This document shows, one piece after another, positions 23,201-35,079 of a DNA stretch of 64,000 bases (within the stretch, counting starts at the first letter, position 1; each line of letters begins with the position of its first letter). The stretch comes from Heterodera schachtii (lineage: Eukaryota; Nematoda; Chromadorea; Rhabditida; Heteroderidae), in the NCBI GenBank assembly GCA_023374025.1, contig SIJG01000062.1, forward strand, positions 815,488-879,487. The letters run 5' to 3'. The position numbers were made by a program, and so were the translations under genes. The notes beneath the pieces were generated by a model. That model saw only the letters and a program-made list of their open reading frames with translations. It was not told the DNA's origin and made no database searches.

Positions 23201-25458
23201 AAATTATTGAAAAAATTTTTTTTTTCTTTGTAAATTTTTCGAAAAAAACTTACAATTAGTAATTAATCATAAAATTTCAAAAAAAGCGCGCTGAATTTTT
23301 CTTCAAAAGTTTCAAAGTTTGAAAAATGTTTCTTTTAAATTTCTGCGGCGATGTTTTGTCCCGTCCCCATTTATAGCGATTTGAATTGTTCCTCCATAAT
23401 GTTTTTTTAAATTTAAAATTTTCAGTTTCCTGTGCACTTTCCTTGGTCACTTCCCTGTACAACATTTATTTTGCTTATTGCGTCGAGAAGTCCGGCAAAC
23501 AGGTGGCTTAAAAAGCAGGGACCCACGGAATATATTAATTAATTGGTCTTTGAATTATTAATTTTTCGGTACGGAAAAGAAAATATTTCACCGGCAAAGA
23601 TCTTTTTTTTTGAAATTGTTTTATCTTTTCTTTTTACAATTTTCTAATTGTAAGAAAAGTTTAAAGCGCCCCAAGTTTTTCAAAAAAAACAAAACTAAAT
23701 TTTTAGTAAAAAATCCTTTTTCGGATTGTTTTTTTATGCTCCCATTATTTTTTTTGGGGGGGGATGGCTTTATTTTTAGCAATTTTGGCACCACAAATTC
23801 GTCATTTGTCCCTTTTCTGTGTGCCATTCCCCCCCCCCCCATCATTGTTTTGTTTTTTCTAAGCGTTCCTTCTACGAGGCGTTGGTGCCGCCGCTGCTCT
23901 CTCCGCTTGTGCTGTTCGGTGCCGCGTTGGTGTGGGCCGTCCGTTCGCCCGCCAAAGTGTTGGAGCGCGACCCGCACGCGTTCTTTTGGACTGTTGGCGT
24001 TGTGTTCTCAAACATTGCGGTGGGTTTTGCGTTCCATGTTGGATACTTTTGGGCAACAAATTAAATGTCTTTTTCAAACAAAAAAAAAAATCTCAAAAAA
24101 AAATTTTTATGGGTAATTTTTAGTCTTGTAAAAGTTTGCGACCTTTTAAAATTGGAAAAATTATAATTTTTTAGAAAATCTATTAAAATAAGGCATTTTT
24201 AAGAAAGAAAAACCAAATAGTTTAATATTTTTTTTTTGAATTTTCAAAAATTGAAAATTCTTATGAATATTCTAATTGTAAGAAAAATTCAATTAAAAAT
24301 TTCGTTTTTTTCTTCAATTTTTCACGCCAAAAATTAAAATTAAAAATTAATCTGAAGGGAAATTGGAGGTTTTTTAAAAATGAATTTGTTTCATTTTTTT
24401 ACAATTTTCAAAGAAAAAAAAATTGAATTTATTAGAAAAAAAGTTTTAGATTTGTTTTTTTTTTTAATTTTTCGATGTGGGAAAAAAGAACGTTTTGCAC
24501 TCGTCCCACTCGATGGTCATCGCCAAATAACAAAAAATATCAAAATCATTAATTAACTTTTTTGTATTCTTTTTAAATTTTCGTAATGAAATTTTTAAAA
24601 TTTTTTTTTGTAAAATAAAAAGTTTTAAAAAATATTTTCCCCCCTTCTCATTGTTGTCACAGGTCCATCTGATCATCGCCCAAATGTCCAACTCGCGGGC
24701 GCCCATTTTCAACGCGTTGGTGTCCCTTTACGCGGCGGTGGTGGCCCTGTGCCTTTCCTCCGCCGTCTCCGTCCCATCTTTGGTCACCGAATTGTGCGTG
24801 CTCCGTGCCGCCGCCCTCCTCTTCACCGTTGCGCATCTCCATTACGGCACTTGTGTGGTCAGTTCAACAACAACAACAACAACAAAATGTGTCACTAAAT
24901 CAGCAAGGGTTTTGTTCCGGAGACAAACCGCTCCACCCCCTCCCCAAAAAAAAATTTTTTTTTTTTGCAATTACGGCAAAAAAAAAGAAAATTTCGGCGG
25001 AACCAACCATTTGACGGACGCTTCCATTTCGGATTTTTCTTATTTTTTTATTTGGTTTTTTCGGGTTCCCCCATGTCTTTTCCGCCCGGAATTTTTTTCA
25101 TTTCAAACAGATTTTTTATTTAAAAAATTTTTATTGGATAAAAAAATTAGCGTTTTTTGCATTTATTTTATTTTTTGATGGTTGAGTCGGTAATTGAGAC
25201 AAAGTCAATAGTTCATCAATTTTGGGGGATACTATTTCAACGTAGTTTTCTTCGCTTCCATTGACAAAATTTTAATTTAAAAAACTAATTTAAAAAAATA
25301 TTTTTTTACTATTAAAATTGTGAGCGTTTTTATACATCCTAAATTCGTAAATTAGCATATTATAAACTAATTTTGTGCTTTTTTTAAAGATTCGTCAGCT
25401 TTGTGACCATTTCAACATTATGCCATTTTCTCTGGAATACCTCAAGAAGCGCGAATAA
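20220..25458 (+). CDS. Ethanolaminephosphotransferase 1 (CDP-alcohol phosphatidyltransferase family)
   Basis: Exons: 20220-20360, 21072-21324, 21939-21953, 22033-22096, 22456-22579, 22891-22999, 23426-23502, 23864-24019, 24663-24857, 25390-25458, all in phase. It transfers phosphoethanolamine from CDP-ethanolamine to diacylglycerol (Kennedy pathway) in ER/Golgi membranes. Seen in order: [36 protein letters not shown], the catalytic CDP-alcohol motif [10 protein letters not shown]...[34 protein letters not shown], many hydrophobic segments, AHLHYGTCV, and [14 protein letters not shown] at the end. The order matches vertebrate EPT1/selenoprotein I, but the chain stops before the position of the selenocysteine. 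The catalytic FDHGF piece lies on a 15-nt exon. Introns are large and repeat-filled. Confidence 0.9.
20530..20880. repeat. Foldback element in EPT1 intron 1
   Basis: The left arm (about 20545-20645: TTTATGGGGGTTTTTGGGG ... CGAATTCGAACAAAAAGTCG) is the inverted counterpart of the right arm (about 20750-20865: CGAATTCGGGTCCGGGATTC ... CGACCCCTCG). Single arms of the same family occur near 34190, 34670 and 42780. Confidence 0.5.
23131..23368. mobile_element. MITE in EPT1 intron, ATTTATA(G) duplication
   Basis: Inverted ends share ATCGCCGCAGAAATTTAAA and start GGGGTGCGTCCC (left) and, reversed, GGGGACGGGAC (right). ATTTATAG flanks both ends (23124-23131 and 23369-23376), giving a 7-8 bp target duplication. 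About 238 bp, non-coding. Confidence 0.6.
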
Positions 25459-25989
25459 TAAATAATTCAAGAGTTTTTAGAGCGAAAGAATTTGGTGAAA
25501 TTAATTTTAATTCGATCGATGTGAATTTTATTTTGCCTAAAGTTATAATACCTTTCTTTACCACACCTATAGAATGAATATTTGTTGTGTTTTTTCTGTA
25601 AATTTTAAATTTACTATAATTTCTGTAAAAAAATTAAAGATAAAATGATTAGTGTGCAAATTGTTGTTTGTTGATGTTCGACGAGTTATATATAGTACCT
25701 TAAATGGCTTTGGCAATCGCCAAGATCATTTGATTCCACAAAAAAAAGGAAAACCCAAAAATTAAAGCAATTTAGAGGGTAATTAGAGGCGCTGAATACA
25801 ACGAGTTTGATCTTTTTGCGCAGTTTCGAACTCCTAACCCGAACTTGAACATTAATTTAGATAATTTTGAGAAAAACATTGGTTAAAAAATTTTTGGTCC
25901 AGAGCAAAAAAAAAAATATCTATTCGGATGTCCCTTCCCGAAATTTTTTTTCTTGGTACGGGCCTGGCCATAGTAATGTGTTTTTCTGC

Positions 25990-26121
25990 TGAAATGATGT
26001 CAAACGAAGTGATTTTTTGGCATACAAGTTTTTGTTGGCCACGCAAAATGCCAATCTTTTCGATCTTCAGCTTCAAGTTTCGCACAGTGTCCATTTCGAA
26101 ATTATAAACAAGATCAGTCAT
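25990..26121 (-). pseudogene. Ubiquitin-like domain fragment
   Basis: The minus-strand frame contains DTVRNLKLKIEKIGILRG and QQKLV. This is nearly the same as part of the third domain of the secreted ubiquitin-like gene at 45.3-46.2 kb (DTVRNLKVKI..GILRDQQRL). It has no signal peptide, no domain start and no end, so it reads as a duplicated fragment. It sits next to the 3' end of an F-box-like gene. Confidence 0.5.
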
Positions 26122-26410
26122 TTAATTTTAGACTCAAAAAAAATTAACATTTACATTTTTTAAAAATTTACGAATCCAGTCTCCTTTTTGGCGAATCAGA
26201 CCCCAGAATTCGAACCTTCTCGAAAATTCCAAATTTATTTATTGTATTAATAATGAATTGCCCTAGCCAAAAACTGTCGAAATTGAGAGGTTTTTCATCA
26301 TTAAAATGCATTTGATCATTCTGATTTGAATTATGGTCGATCGGTCATTTCTTAATTAATCCATTTCTTCTTCTTCGGCTGATCACTGATTTTGTTGTTT
26401 TGTCCGTCAC

Positions 26411-27735
26411 TCATTTGTCAGCAGAATACGGCACTTTTGTGATTCTTTGTCCCGCTTTTTCTTCCACTTCTTCCGGTGGCGGAGACAATGGCCTTAATTC
26501 AGCGCAAAATTCAAATTCGGATAAAAATCAAATGCTTTTTTAATTGCTCACCCGATGCAATCACTACTGAAAAGCCAAACGAACATATTGTCCCAATTTC
26601 TGTCTTTCCAATAAACCGCCGCGGTCTCCCCACTAATTTTGCATCGTTTCATTATCCATCGGTTGTCCAAGTCATTTTCGTTTGCTTTGGCCAATGTCAG
26701 CTTTTCCTTTGTCCATTCGTTCACCAATTCAAATGGCACAATTGGCATTGACGGCGCATGAACAGAAAAATGAATTTGGTAACTGACGGAAGAAATGGCA
26801 TTGGCACGGAGAAAATGCTAAACAATTTGATTGGAAAACAAAAATCAGTGATTTGTCGAAAATGTGTGGCCACACCTCCTTGAAATTGTTGACCCAGAAG
26901 TCCACTTGTTCGTTGTAATCTTCGCAACGCAATCGCTTCGGCATGCCATCTTTTTGCGGAGAGTGCAACCATTTGGACAATGCTTGGCCAGCAGAAATTG
27001 TTGAATTTGGCGCATCAAAATCATCACCAATCGCAATTGCCTCTGGCAACCGACCAAATATATCGATTGAATTCAATTGGTTGAGACCAGTGAAAATTGT
27101 CGGCGAAATGAGACGAAGCAAATTGTCCAAATGATCACCATTGTAAAAGTCCAAGTGGCGAATATTTGGTGAAAAAATTGGCCAAATTTCACGAACAAAA
27201 ACATCCCAAATTGGCTGGTCATCCGTGGTGAATGGTGATGATGGAATCAACAACTGTAAATTGATGCCTCTTTTGTCGAAAATTTGGTGATTTAAACGAA
27301 GAAAAGCGATGACTGAGTGATCGATATTTCTGTGAAAATGGAATGAATGCATTTATTGCCATAGCTCTGATTTTGAATTACTCAATCACAAGGCGCTTAA
27401 AACGGATTTTGCTGGGCAACGGACAGTCGGGCAATGGAAATGGCACAAATCCGCCATTTATCCGTACATAAAGTTTCGTTTCTGGTCCTTTGTCCTTGCG
27501 AATTTCGATTCGTTTCCAAATTGTCAATTCCCTTTTGCCATCGAAATGTTTGTCCACCAACGCATTGAAACGTGGCGAAAGCAATGCCAATTTGAGGCCA
27601 AGTTGGGCATGGTCAAAGGATGGGAAAATGTCCATCCAAACGTCATTACAAATCCAACTGAAATTGTGGGAAAACAGTTTAGTTAAATAAATGATGAATT
27701 TGTGTGACTTTTCAAATTAATTACCATTGTTTCAT
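26411..27735 (-). CDS. F-box-like family protein, intact five-exon copy (A1)
   Basis: Exons: 27735-27725 (MKQ), 27657-27382, 27329-26876, 26817-26552 and 26492-26411, all with GT-AG ends in matching phase. The N-terminal block WICNDVWMDIFPSFDHAQLG then LKLALLSPRFNALVDKHFDG looks like an F-box-type helix set. The middle exon has DHSVIAFLR, RGINLQLLIPSS, DVFVREIWPIFSPNIRHLDF and SAGQALSKWLHSP. Exon 4 has HFLRANAISSVSYQIHF, IVPFELVNEWTKEKLTLA and WIMKRCKISGETA. The tail PLSPPPEEVEEKAGQ is acidic. F-box proteins link substrates to SKP1-cullin ligases; no substrate-binding repeat is obvious. No signal peptide seen. Confidence 0.75.
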
Positions 27736-27849
27736 TTTTGGCAGCAATTAGCACAATTTGCCTTTTTGAAATAATGTCACTCAAATAGCAGAATAATTAA
27801 TTGCGTTAGAAATGTTATTTCTTTAATAATGAGAGGCAAGGCGGAAAAA

Positions 27850-29500
27850 CAAACATTTTTATAGTCAAATGCAAATGGAATGAATGAATGTTTTATACAG
27901 TCATGGTCATATGTTTATGGACAATGATAAATCGAGAAAAAAAAAATCAATTTCTGAAATAATAATTGGTACTTGTGTCTTATCTGTGCGAAGATTTTCA
28001 AAAAAAAATTTTTTGGGATAAATTTGTTTTAGGGTTTTCAGGGCCTGGAAAACCAATTCTGGCACACGGACCCCAAAAACCCGGCAAATGCCGGGTTTGC
28101 CAGGTAAAAGAACACCCCTGGGCCAAACATTCCGATATCTTTTCATGCTGATCAAAAAAGTCTTTTACTGCAACTTGATCAGATCACTCGTTTATAGTGA
28201 TCGGGACATCCCAAAATACACTGAAAATTGTGAAAATTTCCGAAAAAAAATTCCTAGGGGTTGGGAAAATTTTTTGGAAATTTTGGCTAAGACCATTAGA
28301 AAGGGAGTCAGGAAAAGGGTCGTGCGTTCGGCGATGACCCCCCCCCCCCCCCCTAGGGGGGGTCAGCGTCAAAAATTTTGCGTTCGACCATTTTTGCCCC
28401 GGTAAAGACTTTTTTTTTTTTGCTTTTTTCATGCCAGTTTTTTTGCGGCGCACTTTCTCCAAAAACGTTTGGAGAACCGGGGGGGGGGGATCCGGCGGTG
28501 CTGATAGGCGCCGCCGGGAAAATTTTTTAAATGTTTAATGAGAATTGTTAGCAAATTTTGTCAAAATTTTTTGCTCGTTTGAGTCAATTTTTTAAGAAAA
28601 TTTAGGAATTTTCAGCCCTTCCTCTTGCGTTCGACTAGTCTTCTTCAGCAAATCGTCGAACGCAGAAAAAATGGAAAATTTTAGCGAAATTTCTAAAGGA
28701 AATTAGTAATTTTTCAAGTCCCAACTTTTTTTGCGTTCGAAAAATCGCCCTCAGTTAATCAAACGCAATGCGCGACCCTTTCCTTGAACTTACCGCTCAC
28801 TTTTCTCGTTTTTTCCCCTTTTCCTTTTCTTTCTCTTTTTTTCTCTCTCTTTTTTTCTTTCCCTTTTTTCCTCTTTCTCCTTTTTTTTCGACCCCCCCCC
28901 CCCCCGCCTCGTGCGTTCGACACCCGCCGACCCCTTGCGTTCGGCGTCACGACCCCCCCCCCCTTGCACAGCTATGAATTTGAGTACAATTTGTGCACAA
29001 ATTTTGTACAAAAAAGGCCAAAATTTTGCTATTTGCCAATTTTTATGAAAAGAATAATTTTATGAAAAAAATCTAAAATTTGATTGGAATTTGTTAACAG
29101 ATTTTGTTCGTAAAATGAGTCAAAAAATGAGAGCCATAAAAAATCGGTCTCTGGAAATTTTTGGTCTCGAATAGCACTACCATTGGCACGCGCGGAGCGC
29201 CCATAATTTGCACTTTTTCTCGTCATTTTGCGATCAAAATCGATTCCGACCTTTTTTAAATGGTTTTTTTGTTTTTGATCTATGAGATATATTTACTCAA
29301 TTTTTAAGAAAAATAGGGGTTTTAGTGAAAAATTTTTGAAAATTTATTGGGATTTGTTAACTGATTTTGCCCAAAATAGCTTTATTTCGAGAGTTTTTTA
29401 AAGAAATTTAATGAGTTTTAAGTGAGGTCTGTTTTTTATTTGTTTTCGCACAATATTGGTAGTTGACTTTGTTCTGAAAGGTTTCAGAAATAGAGATTGG
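27850..29500. other. Intergenic, repeats and low-complexity tracts
   Basis: Holds a CCCGGCAAA-rich repeat fragment (28060-28120), a GC hairpin (28492-28517), a pyrimidine tract (28797-28892) and an inverted pair of GTCGTGCGTTCGGCG near 28316 and GCGTTCGGCGTCACGAC near 28936-28952, suggesting a foldback of about 640 bp. Proline- or phenylalanine-rich frames here are artefacts of the tracts. Confidence 0.5.
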
Positions 29501-29547
29501 GCCGGCGGTGCCGGGTCGATAGCAGTTCGTACAATGGCGTTTCGTAC

Positions 29548-30675
29548 GGTGCTATGTCGAAGCACGAAAAGTGCAAGGTTGGGCGAAGCACGAAAAAGTG
29601 CAAAGTGACCAAATTAAAGCAAAATAATTATTAAAAAAATTAAAAGCAGAATATTATTTTAAATAATAAATAATAATAATAATCTACAAAATACGTTTAT
29701 TTTATAATATTTTTAAATCTCAATAAAACAAACATTTTTTTGTTTTATCAAAATCGGATACTATTTAAAAAAATATTAAAAAATAAATAAATTTAAAACA
29801 ATTAAATTTATCTATTAATATAATTTTCTGTACTGAAATGACCCCATCCACTCTGAAAGTCTCTCACTGATATTTTTGTTTTTAATAAAAAATAATAAAA
29901 CAAAAAATGTTTGTTTATTGAGATTTAAAAATATTATAAATAGAGACCGGATTTTGCAGCATTTGCTGAAATTTTTTGCTAACTTGGGGCGTGCTAATAA
30001 GTATGAAAAACGCATTTCTAACTTGGTTTGAGGCTTCTAAGTCTAACTTTTTCATGCTGATTTTTGCTTAAATTGGTATTTTCGTTCTTAATGCTGAGCA
30101 GATAATTTTTGTGCTGAATTTAGTTGGCATTTTTGTAAAATTTTCACTAAAACAACGCCTGCTAGCAATAAAAACGAAAATCCACCTCCTAAGAATCGAC
30201 CTAAATTTTTTTTAAATACACCCTTAAAAATGGAAAATTTTCTCAAATCCAATCCTCAAAAAAAAATTTTCTTGAAAAATTGATTTAAAATGTCAATTTT
30301 TGCTAAGGAAATATTAAATTCAATGTGAAAAGAAAAAAATGAGAATTTATTGTTAACTTATAAAAATTTTTGCCTAAAAATCATCAGATTTTTGTGATTT
30401 TTTCGATTTTTTGTGCTGATTTTACCATTTTCATGCTGATTTCGTGCTGAATTTAGCATTTTCTTATGCGGAATTAAGTGTCCGGTCTCTAATTATAAAA
30501 TAAACGCATAATAAAGTAGATTATTATTATTATTTAAAATAATTATTTTGCTTTTAATTTTTTTTATAATTATTTTGCTTTTAATTTTTTTTATAATTAT
30601 TTTGCTTTAATTTGGTCACTTTGCACTTTTTCGTGCTTCGCCCAACCTTGCACTTTTCGTGCTTCGACTCAGCAC
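29548..30675. mobile_element. Foldback element A (long inverted arms), nested in B
   Basis: Long inverted arms start GTGCT..GTCGAAGCACGAAA at both ends and extend over 150 bp (GTGCAAGGTTGGGCGAAGCA, CAAAGTGACCAAATTAAAGC). The repeat GCGTTTCGTAC occurs at both borders (29537-29547 and 30676-30686). A 9-11 bp duplication with long arms resembles Mutator-like elements. No transposase inside. Confidence 0.6.
29941..30491. mobile_element. hAT-like MITE nested in element A
   Basis: Perfect 11-bp inverted ends TAGAGACCGGA / TCCGGTCTCTA with the 8-bp duplication ATTATAAA on each side (29933-29940 and 30492-30499). The inverted arm at 29680-29735 shows the same host sequence uninterrupted, so the empty site is visible. 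The 8-bp duplication and YARNG-type end fit the hAT superfamily. Confidence 0.8.
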
Positions 30676-31774
30676 GCGTTTCGTACAATTTGAAATGGAA
30701 ATGGCCATAACTTTTTTGTTCGTAAGTTAATTTGTTCAAATTGATATCATTCGAAAGCTCTACGTGTTTAGAAGCTATAATTAAGCAGAAGTTAAGCGAT
30801 TAATCATCTCACCAAAAAGTTATGATTTATAGTTTAGAAAAAAATAGGATTTTCTTGAATTTTTAAGTCTTATAAATCATAACTTTTTGGTGAGATGATT
30901 AATCGCTTAGCTTCTGCTTAATGATAGCTTCTAAACACGTAGAGCTTTCGAATGATATCAATTTTGAAGAAATCAACCGACGAACAAAAATTATGGCCAT
31001 TCCCATTTCAAATTGTACGAAACGCCATTGTACGAACTGCCTTGACCCCGGCGGTGCCGATAGGCGCCGCCGGGGAAATTTTTCGAAAATTTTGCTCTGT
31101 TTCTTAGCAAATTTTGCCCAAAAAATGACCATTTCTCTATGAAAACAATATTTATTTCATAAATATTCAGTTTTATCCAGTGTAAATTTCCGTGAATCGT
31201 GACCGTAACCGTGATGCACGGCGCATCTTTAAGAAATAGTGAAAAAATGATGACAAAACGCCAAAAAAGTGAATTTTCACTATTTTAAGTGACGAAACGC
31301 CAAAATAGTGATTTCTAGTGACGGAAAATTACATCCAAATAAAAAAATTTAACGCAGAAATGCGTTTTTTGAGCTCCTTTCTTCAAAACAATTGAGCAAA
31401 ATAAAAAGTTTTTCACTATAAATCGCGGCCCTAGTATTTACATAAAATTAGCAGCCCTATTAATCAAATTTTTTTTGCCAAAGGATATTCAAATAGAAAA
31501 ATAGTTGACGAAAAATGCCAAAATATGCAAAAAAAAATCTGAAAGTATGTAAAAAATGGCAATATATGCACAAAAACCCGAAATAAATATGCAAAAATAT
31601 GCAAATAAAACTCCCGACTTTTATACCAATTCTCATTTCTTTCTTGACTATAAAAATATTCGTTTTTGGTTTTGTCTCTCATTAAAAAAAGAGAAGTTTC
31701 TAACGCAATTAATTCTTCTGCTATTTGTGTGACATCATTCGGAACTCAGCAAATTGTGCTAATTGCTGCCAAAA

Positions 31775-33204
31775 ATGAACCAACGGTAATGAATTTTTAA
31801 AAACTTAAACAAATTCATTTTTTATTTAACTAAACTCTTTTTCACAATTTCAGTTGGATTTGTAATGACGTTTGGATGGACATTTTCCCATCATTTGACC
31901 GTCCCCAACTCGGCCTCAAATTGGCATTGCTTTCGCCACGTTTCAATGCGTTGGTGGACAAACATTTCGATGGCAAAAGAGAATTGACAATTTGGAGATC
32001 AATCAAAATTTACAAGGACAAAGGACCAGAAGCGAAGCTGTCTGTATGGTTCGATGACAAATTTGAGGAATTTCCGTTGCCCAATCGTCCGTTGCCCAGC
32101 AAAATCCGTTTTAAATGCCTTCAGATTGAGTACTTAAAAAGCAGAGCTATGGCAATAAAAGCATTCCTTCCCTTTTTTCAGGTACATTGATCACTCCGTC
32201 ATCGCTTTTCTTCGTTCCAATCACCAAATTTTCGACAAAAGAGGCATCAATTTACAGATGATGTGGCTTCCTTCTTTGCACACCACGGGTGACCATCAGC
32301 CAATTTGGGATGTTTTGGTCCATGAAATTTGGCCAATTTTTTCGCCAAACATTTACAATTTGGGCTTTTCCCATGGTTATCATTTGGACCATTTGCGTCG
32401 TCTCATTTCGCCGACAATTCTCACTAATCTCAACCAATTGAATTCAATCGATTCCGATTATTTGTTGCCCGAGGCAATTGGTGATTTTGATGGGCCAAAT
32501 TCAACAATTTCTGCTGGCCAAGCATTGTCCAAATGGTTGCACATTCCAAGAAAAGATGGCCAACCCAAGCGATTACGTTGCAAAGATTACAACGAACAAA
32601 TGGACTTCGATTGGGTCAACAATTTCGAGGAGGTGTGGCCCCATGTTAACCCCACATTTTTGCCCCAGACATTTGCGCCAATATCCAAAATCGGGTCCAT
32701 AAAACTTGCATTTTTTCAATTCTAGATGGATTAAGCAGCTTTAAATAAGCGATTTAAAGCGGTTTTGTATGCTATGATTTGATTACAAAGAATTTTGAAA
32801 AAATAATAAATTTCTCCAACAACCGAATTATTTATTCCTAAAATTTATTGCTGTTTAAGACCTCTGCGATTGAAAAAATAAATTCGAAACCGATTTTGGG
32901 CATAGGCAAAAGTGTCTGTACACAGTGGTCCCACATTTTCGCCAAATCACTGATTTTTGTTTTCCCAATTGTTTAGCATTTTCTCCGTGCCAATGCCATT
33001 TCTTCGGTCAGTTACCAAATTCGTTTTACTGTTCGTGTGCCGTCAATTATGCCATTTGAATTGGTGAACGAACGAACGCAAGAAAAGCTGACATTGACCA
33101 AAGGAAATGAATATAAATTTGACATATACAAACGATGGATAATGAAACGATGCAAAATAATTGGGGAGACCGCGACGGTTTATTGGAAAGACCAAAATAA
33201 TTAA
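31775..33204 (+). CDS. F-box-like family protein, copy A2 (short C-terminus)
   Basis: Exons 31775-31785, 31854-32129, 32182-32632 and 32977-33204. It shows MNQRWICNDVWMDIFPSF, then RPQLGLKLALLSPRF, DHSVIAFLRSNHQIFDKRG and LHTTGDHQPIWDVLVHEIWPI (shortened here to motifs), ending exon 3 at NNFEE. The third intron is enlarged to 344 bp by a foldback insert (CAGACATTTGCGCC at left, inverted near 32905). Exon 4 runs HFLRANAISSVSYQIRF..PFELVNERTQEKLTL and stops early at WKDQNN, losing the NxCIG block and the PLSPPP tail. Probably recently truncated. Upstream it keeps TGACATCATTCGGAAC at about 31729-31744. Confidence 0.6.
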
Positions 33205-33779
33205 CACTATATTTTTATGTACTTTTTTTTATAATAAAGTTTTTATTTGTATCTCATTTCTGCCCTTTTCCCAACTCTTTCGCCTTTCTTTTTAGGTCAC
33301 CGTTTTGCCCTGAACAATCAAAGGCAATTAGAAAATGCATAAATAATGACTCAAATCAAATAACCTTTCTCATTATTATTATCTTTGTCCATCCCATTTT
33401 CTCTCATTTTAAAGCATTAAAACAGTACAATTATGGTGAATAAAAAGTATATTCACAATTTTTTTGTTTCAAAAAAAAATTTTGCAAAATAAAAGGGTCC
33501 CCCCTTTTGTTTTTGATTCAAATTCTGTCACTTTATAACTAAGTCGCCAAATTTGCTTAATAGGCCCAAATAATTGTCATATTCATGATCAGCGACCTCT
33601 AAAACCCCCGGGTATTTGGTTTCAGTATTTTTTAAACAAAAAAATTTACCAAAAAAAAAGTGAAAAATTTTTCAAAAACGGTAACTTTTTCACTAGCGCC
33701 TCGAGATTTTTAGTCACTAAAATTCCCAGCCCTAGTTATTACCAAAATGTTGTAAAAAACTTGGTTTTTTGAGCTTCTC

Positions 33780-34075
33780 AAGTCCTCCCATTGGCACATT
33801 TTCCAACCCCTCGGGCACCAATTGGCAACAATTTAAGGCGAACAAAATTCAAAAATTGTTTGGAAAATGTGATCTCCATGCTTCTTTCATCAAATACAAT
33901 CCGTAAAAAATAGGAAAACCCAAAAATCCAGGCTTTATCCAACGCAAATAATTCTTCTGCACTTTTTTGTGTGACATCATTCGGAACTCGGCCAAATTGT
34001 GCAAATTGCCGCAAAATGAACCGACGGTAATTAATTTTGAAAAGTCACAAATTAGTCATTTATTTAACTAAACTG
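33780..34075 (+). pseudogene. Orphan F-box-like promoter and first exon
   Basis: The 5' flank, first exon ATGAACCGACG (34016-34026), donor GTAATT and the start of intron 1 match other family copies, for example 59860-60110. Homology ends at about 34075, where a short inverted-repeat element begins (ATGGTACCCCCC at 34090, GGGGGGTACCAT at 34315). No further exon follows. Confidence 0.55.
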
Positions 34076-34087
34076 GGTAATACTATA

Positions 34088-34328
34088 GATGGTACCCCCC
34101 CAAATCATTGGAATATCAAAGAATGGCCATTCTGTACAGCTACGAACATAAAAGTGAATTTCGAAAATTTTGAGTTTTCGACTTTTTGTTCGAATTTGGG
34201 TCCGGGATTCGAAATTGGTCCAAATGAAGGTAATATTCGTGATCAGCGACCCTGAAAACCCCCATAAACATGTTTCCAAGACTTTTCAGAACAAAAAAAA
34301 ATTTTCTTCAAAAAGGGGGGTACCATCC
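34088..34328. mobile_element. Short foldback interrupting the orphan F-box copy
   Basis: Inverted ends ATGGTACCCCCC and GGGGGGTACCAT. It contains one arm of the 'GTCCGGGATTCG ... GTGATCAGCGACC' repeat family. It sits exactly where F-box homology stops. Confidence 0.4.
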
Positions 34329-35020
34329 GTGTCCCGACATTTGCGGCCCAGACATTTGCGGCCCCGAATTTTGCGGCCCGACATTTGCGGCTATGTCCAA
34401 AATCGGGTTCAAAATTAAGTTTTTTCAATCCCTGATCGCAAAAAAAGCTTTAACTAAACGATAGAAAGTGATTGTATCCGATCATTTGATCTCCAGCGCC
34501 AGGGTCGTTTCGGCGCCAAGCCAAAATTAAAAAAATCATGAATCAGTTGAAAATTTTGAGCGATTTAAATTTTCAAAAATTAAAAATTTTGGTAATCGTA
34601 GGGATGGTTGCCTCCATTTTTCCGAGAAATTTTTTTTTTGTTTTCAAAAGTCATGAAAACATGTTTTCATGGGTTTTCTGGGGCGCTGATCACGAATCCG
34701 GCATCCATTTCGGCCTAATCGGAATCCCGGACCCGAATTTGAATAAAATGTTTAAAATTTAAATTTTCGAATTTCACATTTTCGTTTCAAACAATGTAGA
34801 ATAAGAATAAACTAACAAAATAAAATTTAACAAAAATTTATTTGTTTACCGTATTTCTCGTTTGGAACCGAACCCCACCCCTCTAAATGAGAAAGAAGCC
34901 CCCCCCCCCCAAAAAAAAAATTTTACCGGACAAAAAAAAGGTTTCCTCATAGAAAAATTTTACCGGACAAAAAAAAAGGTTTCCTCATAGTTATTATGAC
35001 GGCTAAAATACCATGGAAAC

Positions 35021-35079
35021 AGGGATGGCACGGAATCTCGATTTCCGAAAATTTTTTGAGGCTCGGAATGCCATCCCCG
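35021..35079. mobile_element. Mini foldback, CAGGGATGGCA type
   Basis: CAGGGATGGCACGGAAT at left and ATGCCATCCC inverted at right, with near-identical flanks CCATGGAAA and CCATGGACA. A sister copy lies at 36702-36774 (CAGGGATGGTACGGAA ... TGCCATCCCTG). Confidence 0.5.

Larger units (their letters stand above)
29514..31047. mobile_element. Outer foldback element B, containing nested element A
   Basis: The ends read GGTCGATAGCAGTTCGTAC (left) and, reversed, GGTCAAGGCAGTTCGTAC (right), followed in both arms by AATGGCGTTTCGTAC. A 12-bp direct repeat CCGGCGGTGCCG flanks it (29502-29513 and 31048-31059), so it is inserted in a GC hairpin motif. Its own arms continue as 30687-30835 and about 30872-31018 (GGAAATGGCCATAAC..., AAAAAGTTATGATTTATA). 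Confidence 0.65.

Noticed and set aside
28316..28968. Foldback with GTCGTGCGTTCGGCG ends
   Set aside because: Inverted ends are visible but lie against long C runs, so borders and target duplication cannot be set; noted only in the intergenic entry.
29514..31047. Possible CRISPR-like or tandem repeat array
   Set aside because: Repeats are inverted, not regularly spaced direct repeats, and the genome is eukaryotic.
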